From contig OY821522.1 of assembly GCA_963682025.1 (NCBI GenBank), forward strand, positions 30,112,701 to 30,176,700: 64,000 bases of DNA, given 5' to 3'. Numbering within the stretch: position 1 is the first letter of the stretch; each line of letters starts with the position of its first letter. A model generated the notes under the pieces. That model saw nothing but the letters and a program-made list of their open reading frames with translations. It was not told the origin of the DNA and searched no databases. The position numbers and the translations under genes were made by a program. Shown here piece after piece: positions 1-10,884 of the stretch. Source of the stretch: Cordilura impudica (Eukaryota > Arthropoda > Insecta > Diptera > Scathophagidae).

Positions 1-2472
1 GTATTCACTTCTTATTTCAGGAGTTTTCTGCAGTCGACGCTCAAGCGAAAGAAATCTGTTAAGAGCAATTCCATGTGAATCGCCTAAAGCATCAGGGCTT
101 TGATGAAATGGTATCTTTACTACGAATCGATTTTCGTGGTTTTTGAAGGTATTTTGCGTGAAGTGTTCTTCACATTTTCTTTCTAACATGGAAAGCGGTT
201 TGTCATTTGTTTTAATTTCATCTAACTCCCATAGGCGAGCTATGGAGAGCTCGAGACTTTCATCGGTGGTGCATACTCCACATGCTACCTTTGAGCGGTG
301 TTCTTTTTGAATTTTACCTGAAACAACCCACCCGAATACTGTGTTTTGAAGTAGTGGTAATTGTTCAGATAACTTAATTTGTCCAATCGATAGCAGTTGA
401 TGATAGTGTTCGGCCCCCAATAGTATGTCGATTTTGTCGGGACGGTTAAAGGTTGGATCAGCTAGTACTAGATTTTTGGGTAGGGACCAGTCATCTGTGT
501 TGATGAATTGTGATGGTTGCGGCGCAAGGATGCGAGGCAATACAAGTGCTTCGAGTGTAGTTGAAAAACCATTAATTCGAGATTGTAATGCCACATTTAT
601 CCGATGTTGAATTCTGGTGTTTGTTGCGCCAATTCCGCTGATGTTTACTGATGATGGCTGCATTGATATGCCAAGACGTTTTACTAGGCGCTCAGTGACG
701 AAATTTACTTGAGATCCTGAGTCTAGCAAAGCTCGGCACTCAACTTCTGCATGTTCGCTCTTAACCCTTACTAATGCTGTGCTAAGTAGAACATATGAAT
801 TTGATGATTGCTTATTGGCAGCAGCTAATGAAGTGCTTTCTGATTCTTCTGGTAAACAAGTGCTCAAAGAGGTGGTGTCTGGCTTATCTCTTGTAAATAG
901 TGCTGTGGCAGCCGATGATGTTTTGTTTTCGTTAGATGATTCTTGCCTTGATAAAAATTTTGTTGATTCAAGGTGTAGCATCGAATTGTGTTTCTTATTG
1001 CATTTTGTACATGACCTGGATGTACAAATTTTTGTGGAATGGCCTGATTTTAAACAATTGACGCATAATTTATGTTTTTGTATGAATTTCAGTCGATCGT
1101 GTGGTGTTAGTTGTTGAAACCCTTGACACCGAAATAGTGGATGAATGTCCTTTTTGCAAAGTTTGCATGTCTCTTTATTTTGGTTGAATGAAGTAGCAGA
1201 GGCACATGCCTTTGAAGATGATTTTTCCTTCTGACCCATAGCTTCCATTGATTGAAAATGTGTTTCCAGAAATGCCAAAAAATGTGTGATCTTAGGAAGT
1301 TCTTTTGGATTTGTTATTGATCGCTCGTAAAGAACATGTATTCCACGATCCAATTTTTTAACTAATAAATGTAGCAAAATCGGGTCCCAAGAGGTTGTGT
1401 CGACGCCAATATTTTGTAATGCATGTAAGCATTCCTGTGTGACATCATGCAGCTGTTTGATGGTTGCTGCTGATGACCCGCCTGATGGTTGATCAAGCAG
1501 TTGTTGAATTAATGTTGTGACAAGAACTCGCTTATTATTGTAGCGCTCTTGTAACATTTTCCATGCTGTTTCATAATTGTCAGCTGTAGCGGAAAGGTGA
1601 CTTATCAGGTTCCCTGCTTCTCCTCCAACATTAGATTTGAGGTACCACATTTTTTGTACCGTGGGAATCTGCTGCTTATCGACGAGTTGAGAAAATAGAT
1701 CAAAAAATGTTCTCCATGTGACATAATTCCCATTGAATTGTGGGATAGTTACTTTGGGCAGTGGTAGCACGCTGTTTTGCTCATATTGGGTTCTTCGTTC
1801 TGGAGCAATATTTGATGACATCTTAAAGTTTTCGATGATTAATTTTTCCAGATTTGTGTACGAATTCATGTCATATCCTTCTCTAAGTGGATCAGGATTA
1901 TTTTCCCAAATTGAGAAATGTAAATTTTGGATTTGTTCCCACAGCTTTGCCTTTAGATTCATATTTGTTGCTGTTGGATCCATGATGAGCAATCGTTTCA
2001 GTGATTCTATCATCACATTTTGTCTCCTCATTATAGAATTGATCGAGGAGAGGGGGGCTGTTGTGTCGCTGGTATTCAATATTGTCCTGCTAGGAGCAGT
2101 GGGCTTATTGGCAGCATGGTGTTGATTTGTTTCCACTGCCGGCCCATTCGGGGGTTCCATCATGGCTGCTTCAAAATTATCTCGGTATTTAAAAGTAAGT
2201 TCCGATATTTTTTCGTAATACTTCTCGGTGAAGTATTTGTGGTCTGTAGGAGTGTTTTCGAGACACCGTATCTTGCTGTCGGTGGTTTCGAAATTAGACC
2301 ATGCCGTATCTAATCTCCTGAGTCGTTCCTCATAGTACTGGACTGTCTTTCTGGAAGCTGAGTCCTTTTTGACGTTGCGAATTAGGCTTTCAATGAGCTC
2401 ACCCGTGGTTCTTTGAGACGCTATGAGTTGATCAAACAAAGCCATATTCGAGTCTTTTTGATCATTTGCCAT
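1..2472 (-). CDS. BEL/Pao retrotransposon Gag-protease polyprotein, N-terminal 824 codons (partial)
   Basis: An uninterrupted reading frame starts at the ATG at 2472 and leaves the window at its left edge, so the reverse transcriptase part is outside. Around residues 245-390 it has the DUF1759-type Gag region of BEL/Pao elements (YVTWRTFFDLFSQLV, then KMWYLKSNVGGEAGNLI). At about residues 440-490 it has cysteine/histidine knuckles (CVNCLKSGHSTKIC and CTKCNKKHNSMLH). At about residue 580 it has a DUF1758-type retropepsin with the LLDSGSQVNFV active-site motif. The last residues (NRFLSLERRLQKTP) fit the linker before BEL reverse transcriptase. This is the only long coding region in the window with no stop or frameshift, which suggests a fairly young copy. 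The upstream PBS and LTR support the start. Function: virus-like-particle Gag plus aspartic protease. Confidence 0.9.
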   Translation of the reverse strand, partial: MANDQKDSNMALFDQLIASQRTTGELIESLIRNVKKDSASRKTVQYYEERLRRLDTAWSNFETTDSKIRCLENTPTDHKYFTEKYYEKISELTFKYRDNFEAAMMEPPNGPAVETNQHHAANKPTAPSRTILNTSDTTAPLSSINSIMRRQNVMIESLKRLLIMDPTATNMNLKAKLWEQIQNLHFSIWENNPDPLREGYDMNSYTNLEKLIIENFKMSSNIAPERRTQYEQNSVLPLPKVTIPQFNGNYVTWRTFFDLFSQLVDKQQIPTVQKMWYLKSNVGGEAGNLISHLSATADNYETAWKMLQERYNNKRVLVTTLIQQLLDQPSGGSSAATIKQLHDVTQECLHALQNIGVDTTSWDPILLHLLVKKLDRGIHVLYERSITNPKELPKITHFLAFLETHFQSMEAMGQKEKSSSKACASATSFNQNKETCKLCKKDIHPLFRCQGFQQLTPHDRLKFIQKHKLCVNCLKSGHSTKICTSRSCTKCNKKHNSMLHLESTKFLSRQESSNENKTSSAATALFTRDKPDTTSLSTCLPEESESTSLAAANKQSSNSYVLLSTALVRVKSEHAEVECRALLDSGSQVNFVTERLVKRLGISMQPSSVNISGIGATNTRIQHRINVALQSRINGFSTTLEALVLPRILAPQPSQFINTDDWSLPKNLVLADPTFNRPDKIDILLGAEHYHQLLSIGQIKLSEQLPLLQNTVFGWVVSGKIQKEHRSKVACGVCTTDESLELSIARLWELDEIKTNDKPLSMLERKCEEHFTQNTFKNHENRFVVKIPFHQSPDALGDSHGIALNRFLSLERRLQKTPEIRSEY

Positions 2473-2688
2473 TTTTAGGATGACTGGTGTGACGATTAGA
2501 TAGCTGCTGTCTTATGTTTGTGGAGAATGTTAATTCTGATGAGGTCTGCTAGTGCCACTTTTGCGACAAGTTGCAGAATCTTAGGACAGCAATGTTAGTA
2601 TAGTGCCTGATGAATAGACTGCGTGTGCAACGGTGATTTAGAGTATTAAGAGTTCCTTACCACTGGTGGGGGGAAACTCAAAACGTCG

Positions 2689-2706
2689 ATCACGTCGGGG
2701 TCACCA
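2689..2706 (-). promoter_or_regulatory. BEL element primer binding site (tRNA-Trp type)
   Basis: On the - strand this reads TGGTGACCCCGACGTGAT, complementary to the 3' end of animal tRNA-Trp, and it lies 4 bases from the LTR edge. The roughly 215 bases between it and the ATG are the untranslated leader. The tRNA identity comes from recalled tRNA sequences. Confidence 0.8.
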
Positions 2707-2710
2707 AAAA

Positions 2711-3200
2711 TGTTAATGACAGGCTGTTTTGCCTGATTAACTTGTTTTTTTTTTTGTTATTGTTTATTATCCAGGTAATATACCAGGATAATGTAAAATT
2801 GTTTATTTGTTAATAACAGGCTGTTTTGCCTGATTAACTTGTTATTTGATTATTATCAAGGTGATGCACCAAGATAATGTAAAAGTTTAACGCATGCACT
2901 TGAAACTTGGTTAGCCGGTGAGAAGAAGAAATTAACACGACAATGGTTATGATAATTCTTATTTTATTATTGATTTAGTTGGTGCTTAAATACTAAATTA
3001 TTGCTGATTTACATTATTTGTTTATTTTTAACAATTGGTTCTTAACTACTAAATTGTTGCTGATTTATATTATTTGTTTATTTTTAACAATGACTTAAAC
3101 AATGACGTATATGCTTGTACATAGAATTTAAATGCAGCAATTAAATGCTGTCGTTTTGTATTTTATGTATGAATGTGTACATGTATATCCAAAAGAAATA
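2711..3200 (-). repeat. BEL element 5' LTR (outer edge uncertain)
   Basis: In element orientation the LTR ends in GTCATTAACA directly before the PBS, so its inner edge is at 2711. It contains two diverged tandem units of about 80-100 bp (2711-2807 and 2808 to about 2889). Each starts with TGTTAAT and a near-palindromic AACAGGCTGTTTTGCCTG segment. The outer edge cannot be fixed because the partner LTR is outside the window. It must lie before about 3228, where Helitron coding sequence resumes. Confidence 0.6.
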
Positions 3201-3227
3201 ATTTGTGAGTTTGAACAGTTCAATTGA

Positions 3228-3908
3228 ATTATACATAGGAAATTTATAATGAGGCATTGATATTGATTGAGGATATGTGTTTAGGAATGACCAAATCGTT
3301 CAAAAAGTGATATTTTTAATCAATATTTTCTTCGAGAACAGAATTAAGATCCAAATGTATTGACAAATTATGTTCAAGAAAATATTCCTAAATAAAATCA
3401 ACAGCAAAAATTGGCTTATGAAACAATCATGCAAGAAAGTGATAATGATAATGGCGGCATGTACTTTTTGGATGCACCTTTTGGTAATGCTAAAACATTT
3501 TTGATAACTTTAAATTTAACAACGTGCTTGTACACGTGATAGAATTTCTTTGGGACACACATTTTCTGGAATTGAATATGACGATAAATGAAGCACCATC
3601 ACGTAATTTATCGAAAACCACTGGTACGACTACAGTTTGAAAAAAAAATTTATATTTTGCTGTGGGATGCATGCACAATGATACACAACAAATCAATTGA
3701 AGTTTTCGATCGAACAATGAGAGATTTCCATGGGAATCAATATTTATTATCTGGTGTTTTGATATTGTTGGCAGGACACTTCAGCCAAACACTACCCGTT
3801 ATCTCAAAATCAACACCAGCTGATGAAATAAATGCGTATTTGTAGGTATTAAATCTATTTAGATACGTTAAAACTTTAAGACTCACCACCAAAGTGATGG
3901 TAAAATAC
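3228..3908 (+). pseudogene. Helitron RepHel helicase, fragment 1 (motifs I-III)
   Basis: The + strand, read across several stops and frameshifts, matches the PIF1-like helicase of Helitrons. Visible pieces are NEALILIEDMCL near 3250, QQQKLAYETIMQE near 3405, a degraded Walker A (LDAPFGNAKTF, lacking the canonical GKT), WDACTM for the DE box, and LILLAGHFSQTLPVISKST near 3760-3800. The fragment stops at GGTAAAATAC, where element Y starts. The following codons resume at 30842, giving GKIP-IDN in frame. With the Walker residues lost it cannot work as a helicase. The Rep domain would lie further left, where the BEL element now sits. Confidence 0.8.
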
Positions 3909-3986
3909 TGTAATGGTACGGTGTCGTGGAATCTTCCGCTTCCATTTCCCTGAGCCTTAACGTGTCGCACGTGCTGGCAGGGGGCC
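3909..3986 (+). repeat. Element Y left terminal inverted repeat
   Basis: It begins TGTAATGGTACGGTGTCG and ends GGCAGGGGGCC. It is the reverse complement of 30764-30841 except for 4 positions. The match ends sharply at 3986. Confidence 0.8.
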
Positions 3987-5034
3987 ACCCTACAAACAAT
4001 TTATTTTAATTTTGTGAGTTTATTTGCGTGGTCCATAAAGGTTGTTTCCGGAATACAGGAACTTCGTTCTAAATGAACCGGTTCCCTGTCCAAAATGATT
4101 TTTATGGTACCGAAATAGTAGCAAACAATCGAAAAAAAATTTAAAGTCACAAATTTTAAAATTTTTAGTTTTGATGGATGGACATACTTACTTTTACGGT
4201 TTTTTTTTTATTAAAAATATGGTTTGGTTTTGGTAACTACATTGGGTTAACAATTGAAACAATGTATTGGAAAATATATCGAAACTTTATTGAAATTTTT
4301 TGGAAATCTTTATTAAATTTATATTGAAAATTATAATTGAAATTTTTTTTTGGAAGTCTTTATTAAATTTATATTGAAAATTATTATTGACATTTTTTTG
4401 AACTCATTTGAAAATTTTTATATTGAAAACTATATACTAAAAATTTACTAACATTTATTGAACTATATATTGTAATTATATTGAAAAGTATATTACAAAT
4501 TATATTCAAGCTTCTTTTTGAAACTTTATTGAATTTTTGTTTGAAAATTTAAATTTTGAAACCTATTGAAATTTTATTTTGTACAATTTTTGAGTGGGTT
4601 CCATTGGAACTCAAATAATTGTTCAACTGTGCATCACTTACAATACTTTTCACCTCAGTCAATTGCCGTTTTGTTCAATTGGAATTAAATTTTTATCAAT
4701 TTTAATTAACGTAAATCGATAAAATTCTCATTAGTGTGCAATACAACTTGTTCTATTAGAACTAAATTATAATTAATTTGAACTCATTCCATTTAGAACA
4801 CTTTTCCGTTATCTACATTGCATTCATCCGAACTTTAGTCAGCTCAATCTAGCTCAACCAGAACATTCTCATTTATTTACTGCATCACATTTGTTCTATG
4901 GAACCAGAATTTAATCTGATTTAAATTTGATTAAATTGTGAAACCTTTGCAATTATTGTCTTATACCAACGCTTACTCATTCATTCATTTATTCATATTG
5001 TCAGAATATATCTTCGTTAAAAATTTTTATAATT
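3987..5034. other. AT-rich stretch upstream of the first RING-Gag element, with a tandem duplication
   Basis: No gene is seen. At 4298-4400 there are two adjacent copies of a roughly 51-bp unit (CTTTATTAAATTTATATTG core). The stretch may contain the decayed LTR or leader of the Gypsy element that follows, but no matching partner is recognisable after its pol. Confidence 0.45.
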
Positions 5035-6463
5035 ATGGCGGTACATCATAGTCCCGGAAATTTAGCTTCTGCTCTAGCAGATAACGTTTGTTTAATTTGT
5101 CAAGAAAGTTATGATACCTCTAGCAATTTAGTCTCTATCAGGTGTAGACACATTCTTCACCAGGAGTGCATTTTTAATTTCCTTAACGTCTCAACTTGTT
5201 GTCCTCAATGTAATAAAACTGTCACTAAAAACAGTTTATTAAAATATTCCGTCCGAGTCAATAATGAAAGTTTACGAAGAGTTCAATGCCAACCGAAATA
5301 TTTCACCAGGTCAAGCTAGTGTAAAGCAAAGATATAGCTTGGAAGATCGAATTAGATCTAAAATAGAAAATAGTTTTCAAGGTGAAATAAATAAGCTTCA
5401 CGCAGTAGTCGAAAGATTATCTCAACAATTAACGAGCGTAAACCTTAGCGCAAACCTAAAGCCGGAATGGCCACGAGAAATCTTTCCCAATACGTCAGTC
5501 CCTCGGAATGTTTCAGCTCCTTCAGTTCAAAATGTTCCCCATGAACCCAATTTTGTCCCCCAGCGTAATCTGAGGCCAAATTTATCACACCCATCAGTAC
5601 AAGAGAGTCGGGAGAGAACTTCCTTATAAATAGTTGGAATATCACTTTCAATGGAAACACCACAGGGTGACCGGTAGAAAAATTTTTTTGTATGGTTAAT
5701 TCTTTGACAAAAGACAGTCTAGCGGGAGATTTTAGATTGTTAGGTGACCATTGCCACATTTTATTGACGTCCAAAGCCAAAGTGTGGTATTGGCGATATC
5801 GTAGCACCGTCAATCGAGTTGAATGGGAAGATTTGTGTCAAGCCCTTAAAACCCATTTTAGTGGCCATCTATCTGATCTGGACATTCGGGAAATGATCAG
5901 AGGCAGGAAGCAAAACGCTAACGAAAGTTTCGATGACTTTGCACCATGCCATTTTACAACTTTGCGATCGATTAAGATATCGCCTTAGTGAACCGGAACT
6001 GACCGAAATTTTATGAAGAAATTTAAGACGTCATCTGCGAAGGGAACTATTTTACCTCCAAATTAACAATATCTCCCATCTACGTCATTTAGCTTTGAGA
6101 AGAGAAGCTTTGAGTTTCGAACTCGACAGAGCCCCGAAAACCTTTCGACGACAGATTAATTAAATTGACGTAGAGGAGGAATTTTTCGATGAAGACCCAC
6201 CGGAAGAAGTTTGCGAAGTCCGCAAACCAAAGGAAGACCCGGCAAGACGCCAAAATAATATCTGCTGGAATTGCAGAAACGACGGCCATAGATATATGGA
6301 CTGCCTCGAAGACAGAACCATATTTTGTTATGGATGTGGATCCGTGGGTGTCTACAGATCCCAATGCGAAAAGTGCCAGGGAAACTTTCAGGCGAACGCC
6401 AGCAACAACACCAGCTTCCACTCGAAAACAAAATAGATTCCCCTTTAAGCGACGAACCATGTG
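5035..6463 (+). pseudogene. Ty3/Gypsy Gag with N-terminal RING-H2 finger (RING-Gypsy 1)
   Basis: The first 95 residues contain a complete RING-H2 pattern: CLIC, 14 residues, then C-R-H, H, C, 10 residues, CPQC (spacing C-x2-C-x14-C-x-H-x2-H-x2-C-x10-C-x2-C). After a frameshift near 5300 come a helical segment, a capsid-like region (KVWYWRYRSTVNRVEWEDLC, then LDIREMIRGRKQNANESFDD), and CCHC knuckles near 6260-6380 (CWNCRNDGHRYMDC and CFCYGCGSVGVY-like). There are stops and frameshifts near 5670, 5950, 6015 and 6170. RING fingers usually act as E3 ubiquitin ligases, but whether this one does is inference. Fused to Gag, it would put a ubiquitin-ligase-type domain at the particle N-terminus. Confidence 0.75.
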
Positions 6464-6479
6464 AAAATGTTGTCAACCC

Positions 6480-9400
6480 CACAGACATTTTTAAAACCTG
6501 CTCTGACGGTAGCACACTAATCGATTTCACCAATTTTACACCGTTTACAATTTTGAAAACTGACAAGGAAAAGTCTAAACCAATTTTATTTCCCCTCAAG
6601 CCATACCATGAGCGGGTTAAGTTGTACGAATTAGCTAGAAAACGCATATTCTGCGAAATTTAACACCCCAATTTATAAAGTAAAGATAAATAATCTACGA
6701 ATTAGAACTTTTTATAAAATGTTAAAGTTAAACAAGTTTAAAGTTAGAAGCTGTATAGAATCTATTGAGAAGTCAAAATCTGATATAATACCCTATATCC
6801 AAATTGACATTTTTGGAATGAAATTATTGGGACCCTTAGATTCAGGCGCCTCTTTATCTTGCATAAGTGGTTCCGCAGCTAAAACTTTTCTTGATAAAAA
6901 CTTACCTCTTAAAAAATTTTCTTATTTCGTTGAAGCAGCTGGCGGTCAGCAATATAAAATTTTAGGTTTCGTAGAAACAAATATCACATATCGAAATGTT
7001 ACAAAATTAGTTCGTTTATATAGGTATCGACTTTTGGCATTCTTTCGGACTTATGTCCATGATTTTTTGGAATAGCCCGTTAAAAATTGAAGAGCTTAAT
7101 CAAGTTTGCGAAGAAAATATTCTGACCAATGAACAAAGAAAAAGACTAGATCAAGTTGTAGTTATTTTCAAGATTTTGACAAAGAGGAATTGGGTAAGAC
7201 ACCCATTATAGAACATTCGATAAAAATAGAGCCAGGAGTTAGACTTATAGAGCAGAGGTACTTTTCTGTTTCTCTAGCCGTAGCAAAGAAAATACATGAC
7301 GAAGTTGATGCATGTTAGAGCTAGGAGTGATAGAAAAATCCCCTCCTACTTGTTCTTGGAGTAGTCCTGTAGCGTGCGTCCAGAGAGAAGGAAAATTCAG
7401 ACTTTGTCTTGACTCTCGGAAGCTGAATAGTGTAACTCTTCGCGATGCATATGCTCAACCGAAAATTAATGGTATTTTATCGAGACTACCTAAAGCAGAA
7501 TTCATTTCGTCATTGCACCTAAAACATGCTTTTTGGCAAGTTGGCTTAGAAGAAAAATCTCGCGACATGACAGCTTTCACAGTTCCCAATAGACCATTAT
7601 ATTGATTTAAAGTTATGCCTTTTGGTTTAAAATATGCACCCCAGACCATTTGCCGATTAATGGATGTTATTATTCCACCTCATCTTAGAAATTGAGTCTT
7701 CGTTTATTTAGACGATTTGCTCTTAGTTAGCGATGGTTTCGAAGCACATATATCTTTATTGCTCGAAGTGGCTCAATTAATCCGTAAGGCCGATTTGACT
7801 TTAAACATCTGACTTTAAAGTTCGATACCTAGGGTATATCATTGGTTCTGGATGCATAAAACCTGACCCAAGTAAAGTTTCCGCCATTAAAGGGTTAACC
7901 GAACCAAAAATAGCTAAAGAGGTTCGTCAATTTTTAGGTCTTGTAGGTTGGTACCGACGATTTTTAGAAAATTTTGCTTCGCTTACTAGTCCGTTTACCG
8001 ATCTCACGAAAAAATGCAAATCTTTTGTATGGAACTCTGAAGCTCAGAAGGCATTTGATTTGATTAAAGAAAAACTGACATCTGCTCCGTTATTAGTTAC
8101 CCCAAATTTCAAACGACCTTTCATAATTTCTTGCGATGCGTGCAAAACCGGAGTCGGTGGAGTTCTGGCTCAAGAAGATGACAATGGTGTCAAAAGGCCC
8201 ATTGCATTTTTCTCGCACAAATTAAATAGAGCCCAACAGAATTACTCTATGACCGAACTCGAGTTCCTTGCTGCAGTATTGAGTATAGAAAAATTTAGAG
8301 AGTATGTCGAAGATCACCAATTTAGTGTCATAACGGACCACGCTTCTTTAAAATGGCTAATGCGTCAACCAGACCTAAATGGCCGGCTAGCTCGTTGGTC
8401 CGTAAAGCTCCAAGGCTTTAGTTTTTCAATTTTTCACCGAAAAGGAACACATTGTTCCCGATGCGTTGTCAAGGTTACCGACCGAAAATGAAAACCCCTA
8501 ACTTATAGCAACATTGACAGCTTGGATTCTGTAGAAGCGGAGATAGATTTATATTCTCCCCATTTTTTATCAGGACAATATACTAAATTGATCGCTGATA
8601 TAGAAAACAATAAAAATCGTTTGCACGATTTGAAGGTCGTAGACGGTTTTGTCTACAAACGCGTAGAATTTATGCGCGATGATTTTCAAGAGGCTCGATC
8701 ATGGAAGTTGTGGGTTCCACAGGAACTTACCTCTTGTACCATGTTTGCACATGGAGGTGTGGGAAAAACCCTCGAACGCTTAAGGCATAATTTTTACTGG
8801 CCCTAAGTTGCGACATTTGTGAACAAAGCAAAGCGCCAAATTTTATTTTAAAACCACCTATGGGTGTTCAAGCCAAATCGTGTAGACCTTTTCAACGATA
8901 ATATTTGGATTTTATTGGACCTTATCCACGGTCAAAAGCTGGCAATGTAGCTATTTTTTTTGGTGTTAGATCATTTCACGAAATACCCTCTATTTAAAGC
9001 CTTAAGGAAAATGTCAACCATTTCTGTCATTGATTTTCCTGAGAAAAATGTTCTCCACCTATTCGGCGTTCCAGAAGTCGTCATTACCGACAATGGTTCC
9101 CAATTCAGATCTGCTCTTTTTGCAGGTTTTCTAACAAAATATAGAGAGCAACATATTTTCACTTCCATTTATTCACCCCAATCAAACAATTCTGAACGAG
9201 TAAATCGATCCATAATAGCTGGAATACGTTCATATTTAGGAAAAGACCAGCGCATGTGGGATGCGAATTTGAGCCAAATAGGAGTCGCGTTGAGAAGCTC
9301 ATATCACAGTTCATTACGCTTTTCGCCGTATTATGTTCTGTTTGGACAACAGATGATGACTCACGGACAATCCTATGAGATTTCGAAAAATTAAAATTTG

Positions 9401-9727
9401 TTAGAAGAAGGCGTGGATGTCTTAGATAATTCGGATAAATTGCATTTCATTAGGCAGAAGGTTCCCGAAAATTTAGAAAAAGCGTATGAAGTGAACAAAA
9501 GAAATTATGACTTGAGAACCCGGTCGATTAATTTTTCTGAAGGCGAATTGGTTTGTTGGAGAAACTTTCCACACAGCAACAAAGCTTCTGCTTATAACTC
9601 TAAAGTTGCCCCAAAATTTTTGAAAGCAAAAATTGTTAAGAAAATCGGTTATTGTAATTATTTCAATTTTCAATTATATATTCTTCCTTTATTTACATAT
9701 TTTAACAAATTTCATATTAACAAATAA
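6480..9727 (+). pseudogene. Ty3/Gypsy Pol: protease, RT, RNase H, integrase (RING-Gypsy 1)
   Basis: Retropepsin motif LDSGASLSCISG lies near 6840. RT runs about 7310-8060 with FVYLDDLLLVSD near 7700. RNase H runs about 8080-8470 (FIISCDACKTGVGGVLAQ, then VITDHASLKWLMRQ). Integrase pieces follow: a partial zinc-binding region near 8750, DFIGPYP near 8915, ITDNGSQF near 9085 and NNSERVNRSI near 9190, so the D, D and E residues are all readable. The frame is broken repeatedly (for example near 7090, 7605, 7695, 7810 and 8805), so this copy is dead. The C-terminal tail (APKFLKAKIVKKIG) matches the same region of RING-Gypsy 2. Confidence 0.85.
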
Positions 9728-9959
9728 TATATAGGATCTAAGGACATTAAATAGTTTTTATTTTATTTTTTTAATGATTTTTAAAGGTAAATGGGGGGAA
9801 AAAAACTTTATATATAATAAATTCAAATACTATCTGAAAATATTTTTATGCTTATAGAAGGTTTATTAGATAAAATAGACCTCCATAAGCATATTATTTT
9901 CAATTTGGTGATTTCTTTTAATTTTACGTTACTTCTCTACATTCTCTTATCAGTGGGTA
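9728..9959. other. Short AT-rich junction with a hairpin
   Basis: There is no gene here. An imperfect hairpin lies at about 9850-9892 (TGCTTATAGAAGG against CCTCCATAAGCA). The border between the end of RING-Gypsy 1 and the 5'-truncated LINE falls in this stretch. Confidence 0.4.
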
Positions 9960-10116
9960 AGAGGAATTTTCAATTTTGGCAAAGTAATTGTTGTTAATCC
10001 TTGTTATGAAATCGATAATCTTACCTACGCTTTTATATGGTTGTGAATTGTTGTCAGGTTGTGATAGTGCAGAAATGGGTAAATTACACGCGTCTTTAAA
10101 AGTGTAGTTAGATATT
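9960..10116 (+). pseudogene. LINE reverse transcriptase C-terminal part, left piece (LINE C)
   Basis: The + strand reads PTLLYGCELLSGC and continues to ASLK, the region just after the RT domain in Jockey/CR1-group LINEs. It resembles PVLLYGCELFAKC in LINE A on the opposite strand. The reading stops at 10116, where the Gypsy-2 LTR starts. It resumes at 14855 with VRYVYGLRKYDSISAF after one copy of the ATAT duplication. Its own 5' part is missing. Confidence 0.7.
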
Positions 10117-10703
10117 GCGACGTATGCATGGTATAGCGTGTAAGTTAATGTAAATAATAACGCCATGCATACAACAATGCTTTGTGGTACGGTTGAGTCT
10201 CTGTTTCTTTTCTTTAGTAACATGAGTAATAATCATATAGTTTTTGGGGTAAACCGCCAACATAATTGACTAATGCAATTGAAACTAGTGACCCATTAAC
10301 ATTTGTTTTGATTTTATTTTGAATGAAGAAATTGCCTCACATGCAGTTTCTATTTGCACAACATCCAATTAAATTAGAGTTAAAAGTAATACTCTATAAA
10401 TAAAAACTAACATAGAGAGAGACTCCACCCAATCAAAAATGCATTGATAATATTTAGAGTTATTGAGTGTACTTTCGAAAGTCACTCTTAGAATTTAAGT
10501 TATTGAGTGTACTTTAGAAAGTCACTCTTAGAGCAGAAGTCTAGAACTTCTCATAGGGTATTTATAAGCAACTGTTTTGTGAAAATAAAAACAGTTCTAA
10601 ATCGTGACTGATTTGGAACACAAAACAAATATTCAAAGTGTGCTTTATTTAATAAGTAGCACCTAGAATTATAAATTCAAAAGTAATCCGTTTGAACACC
10701 ATA
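10117..10703 (+). repeat. Gypsy-2 5' LTR
   Basis: It starts TGCGACGTATGCATGG and ends GTTTGAACACCATA. It holds two tandem 40-bp units (about 10459-10538), each with a hairpin-forming core GAGTGTACTTTCGAAAGTCA. Relative to the 3' LTR it carries 29 extra bases (about 10162-10190) that begin with an inverted copy of its own GTATGCATGG start. Confidence 0.85.
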
Positions 10704-10716
10704 TGGCGATCCTGCC
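10704..10716 (+). promoter_or_regulatory. Gypsy-2 primer binding site
   Basis: TGGCGATCCTGCC directly follows the LTR. It fits the 3' end of insect tRNA-Arg(ACG) as I recall it. The same 12-13 bases occur in Gypsy-3 at 55666. Confidence 0.65.
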
Positions 10717-10884
10717 AAATTAAAAGTGCTTGACTGCACTGGTTGATGTGCTATACGATTGCACCAACCAATAAATAATCCTGATAAAGGACAAACACGA
10801 AAACTGAGTGCTTAAATATTTTGCACCAGAAATAATATATATTGTCCTCACGTAGACCAGCTAAGTTCCGTCAGCTGCGTTGAG

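Noticed and set aside
1733..2313. Overlapping + strand ORFs in the first 2.4 kb
   Set aside because: Antisense shadows of the intact BEL/Pao Gag-protease frame.
9924..10223. 99-residue ORF on the - strand with a hydrophobic segment
   Set aside because: It spans the LINE C/Gypsy-2 junction in antisense, so it is younger than the insertion and has no family support.
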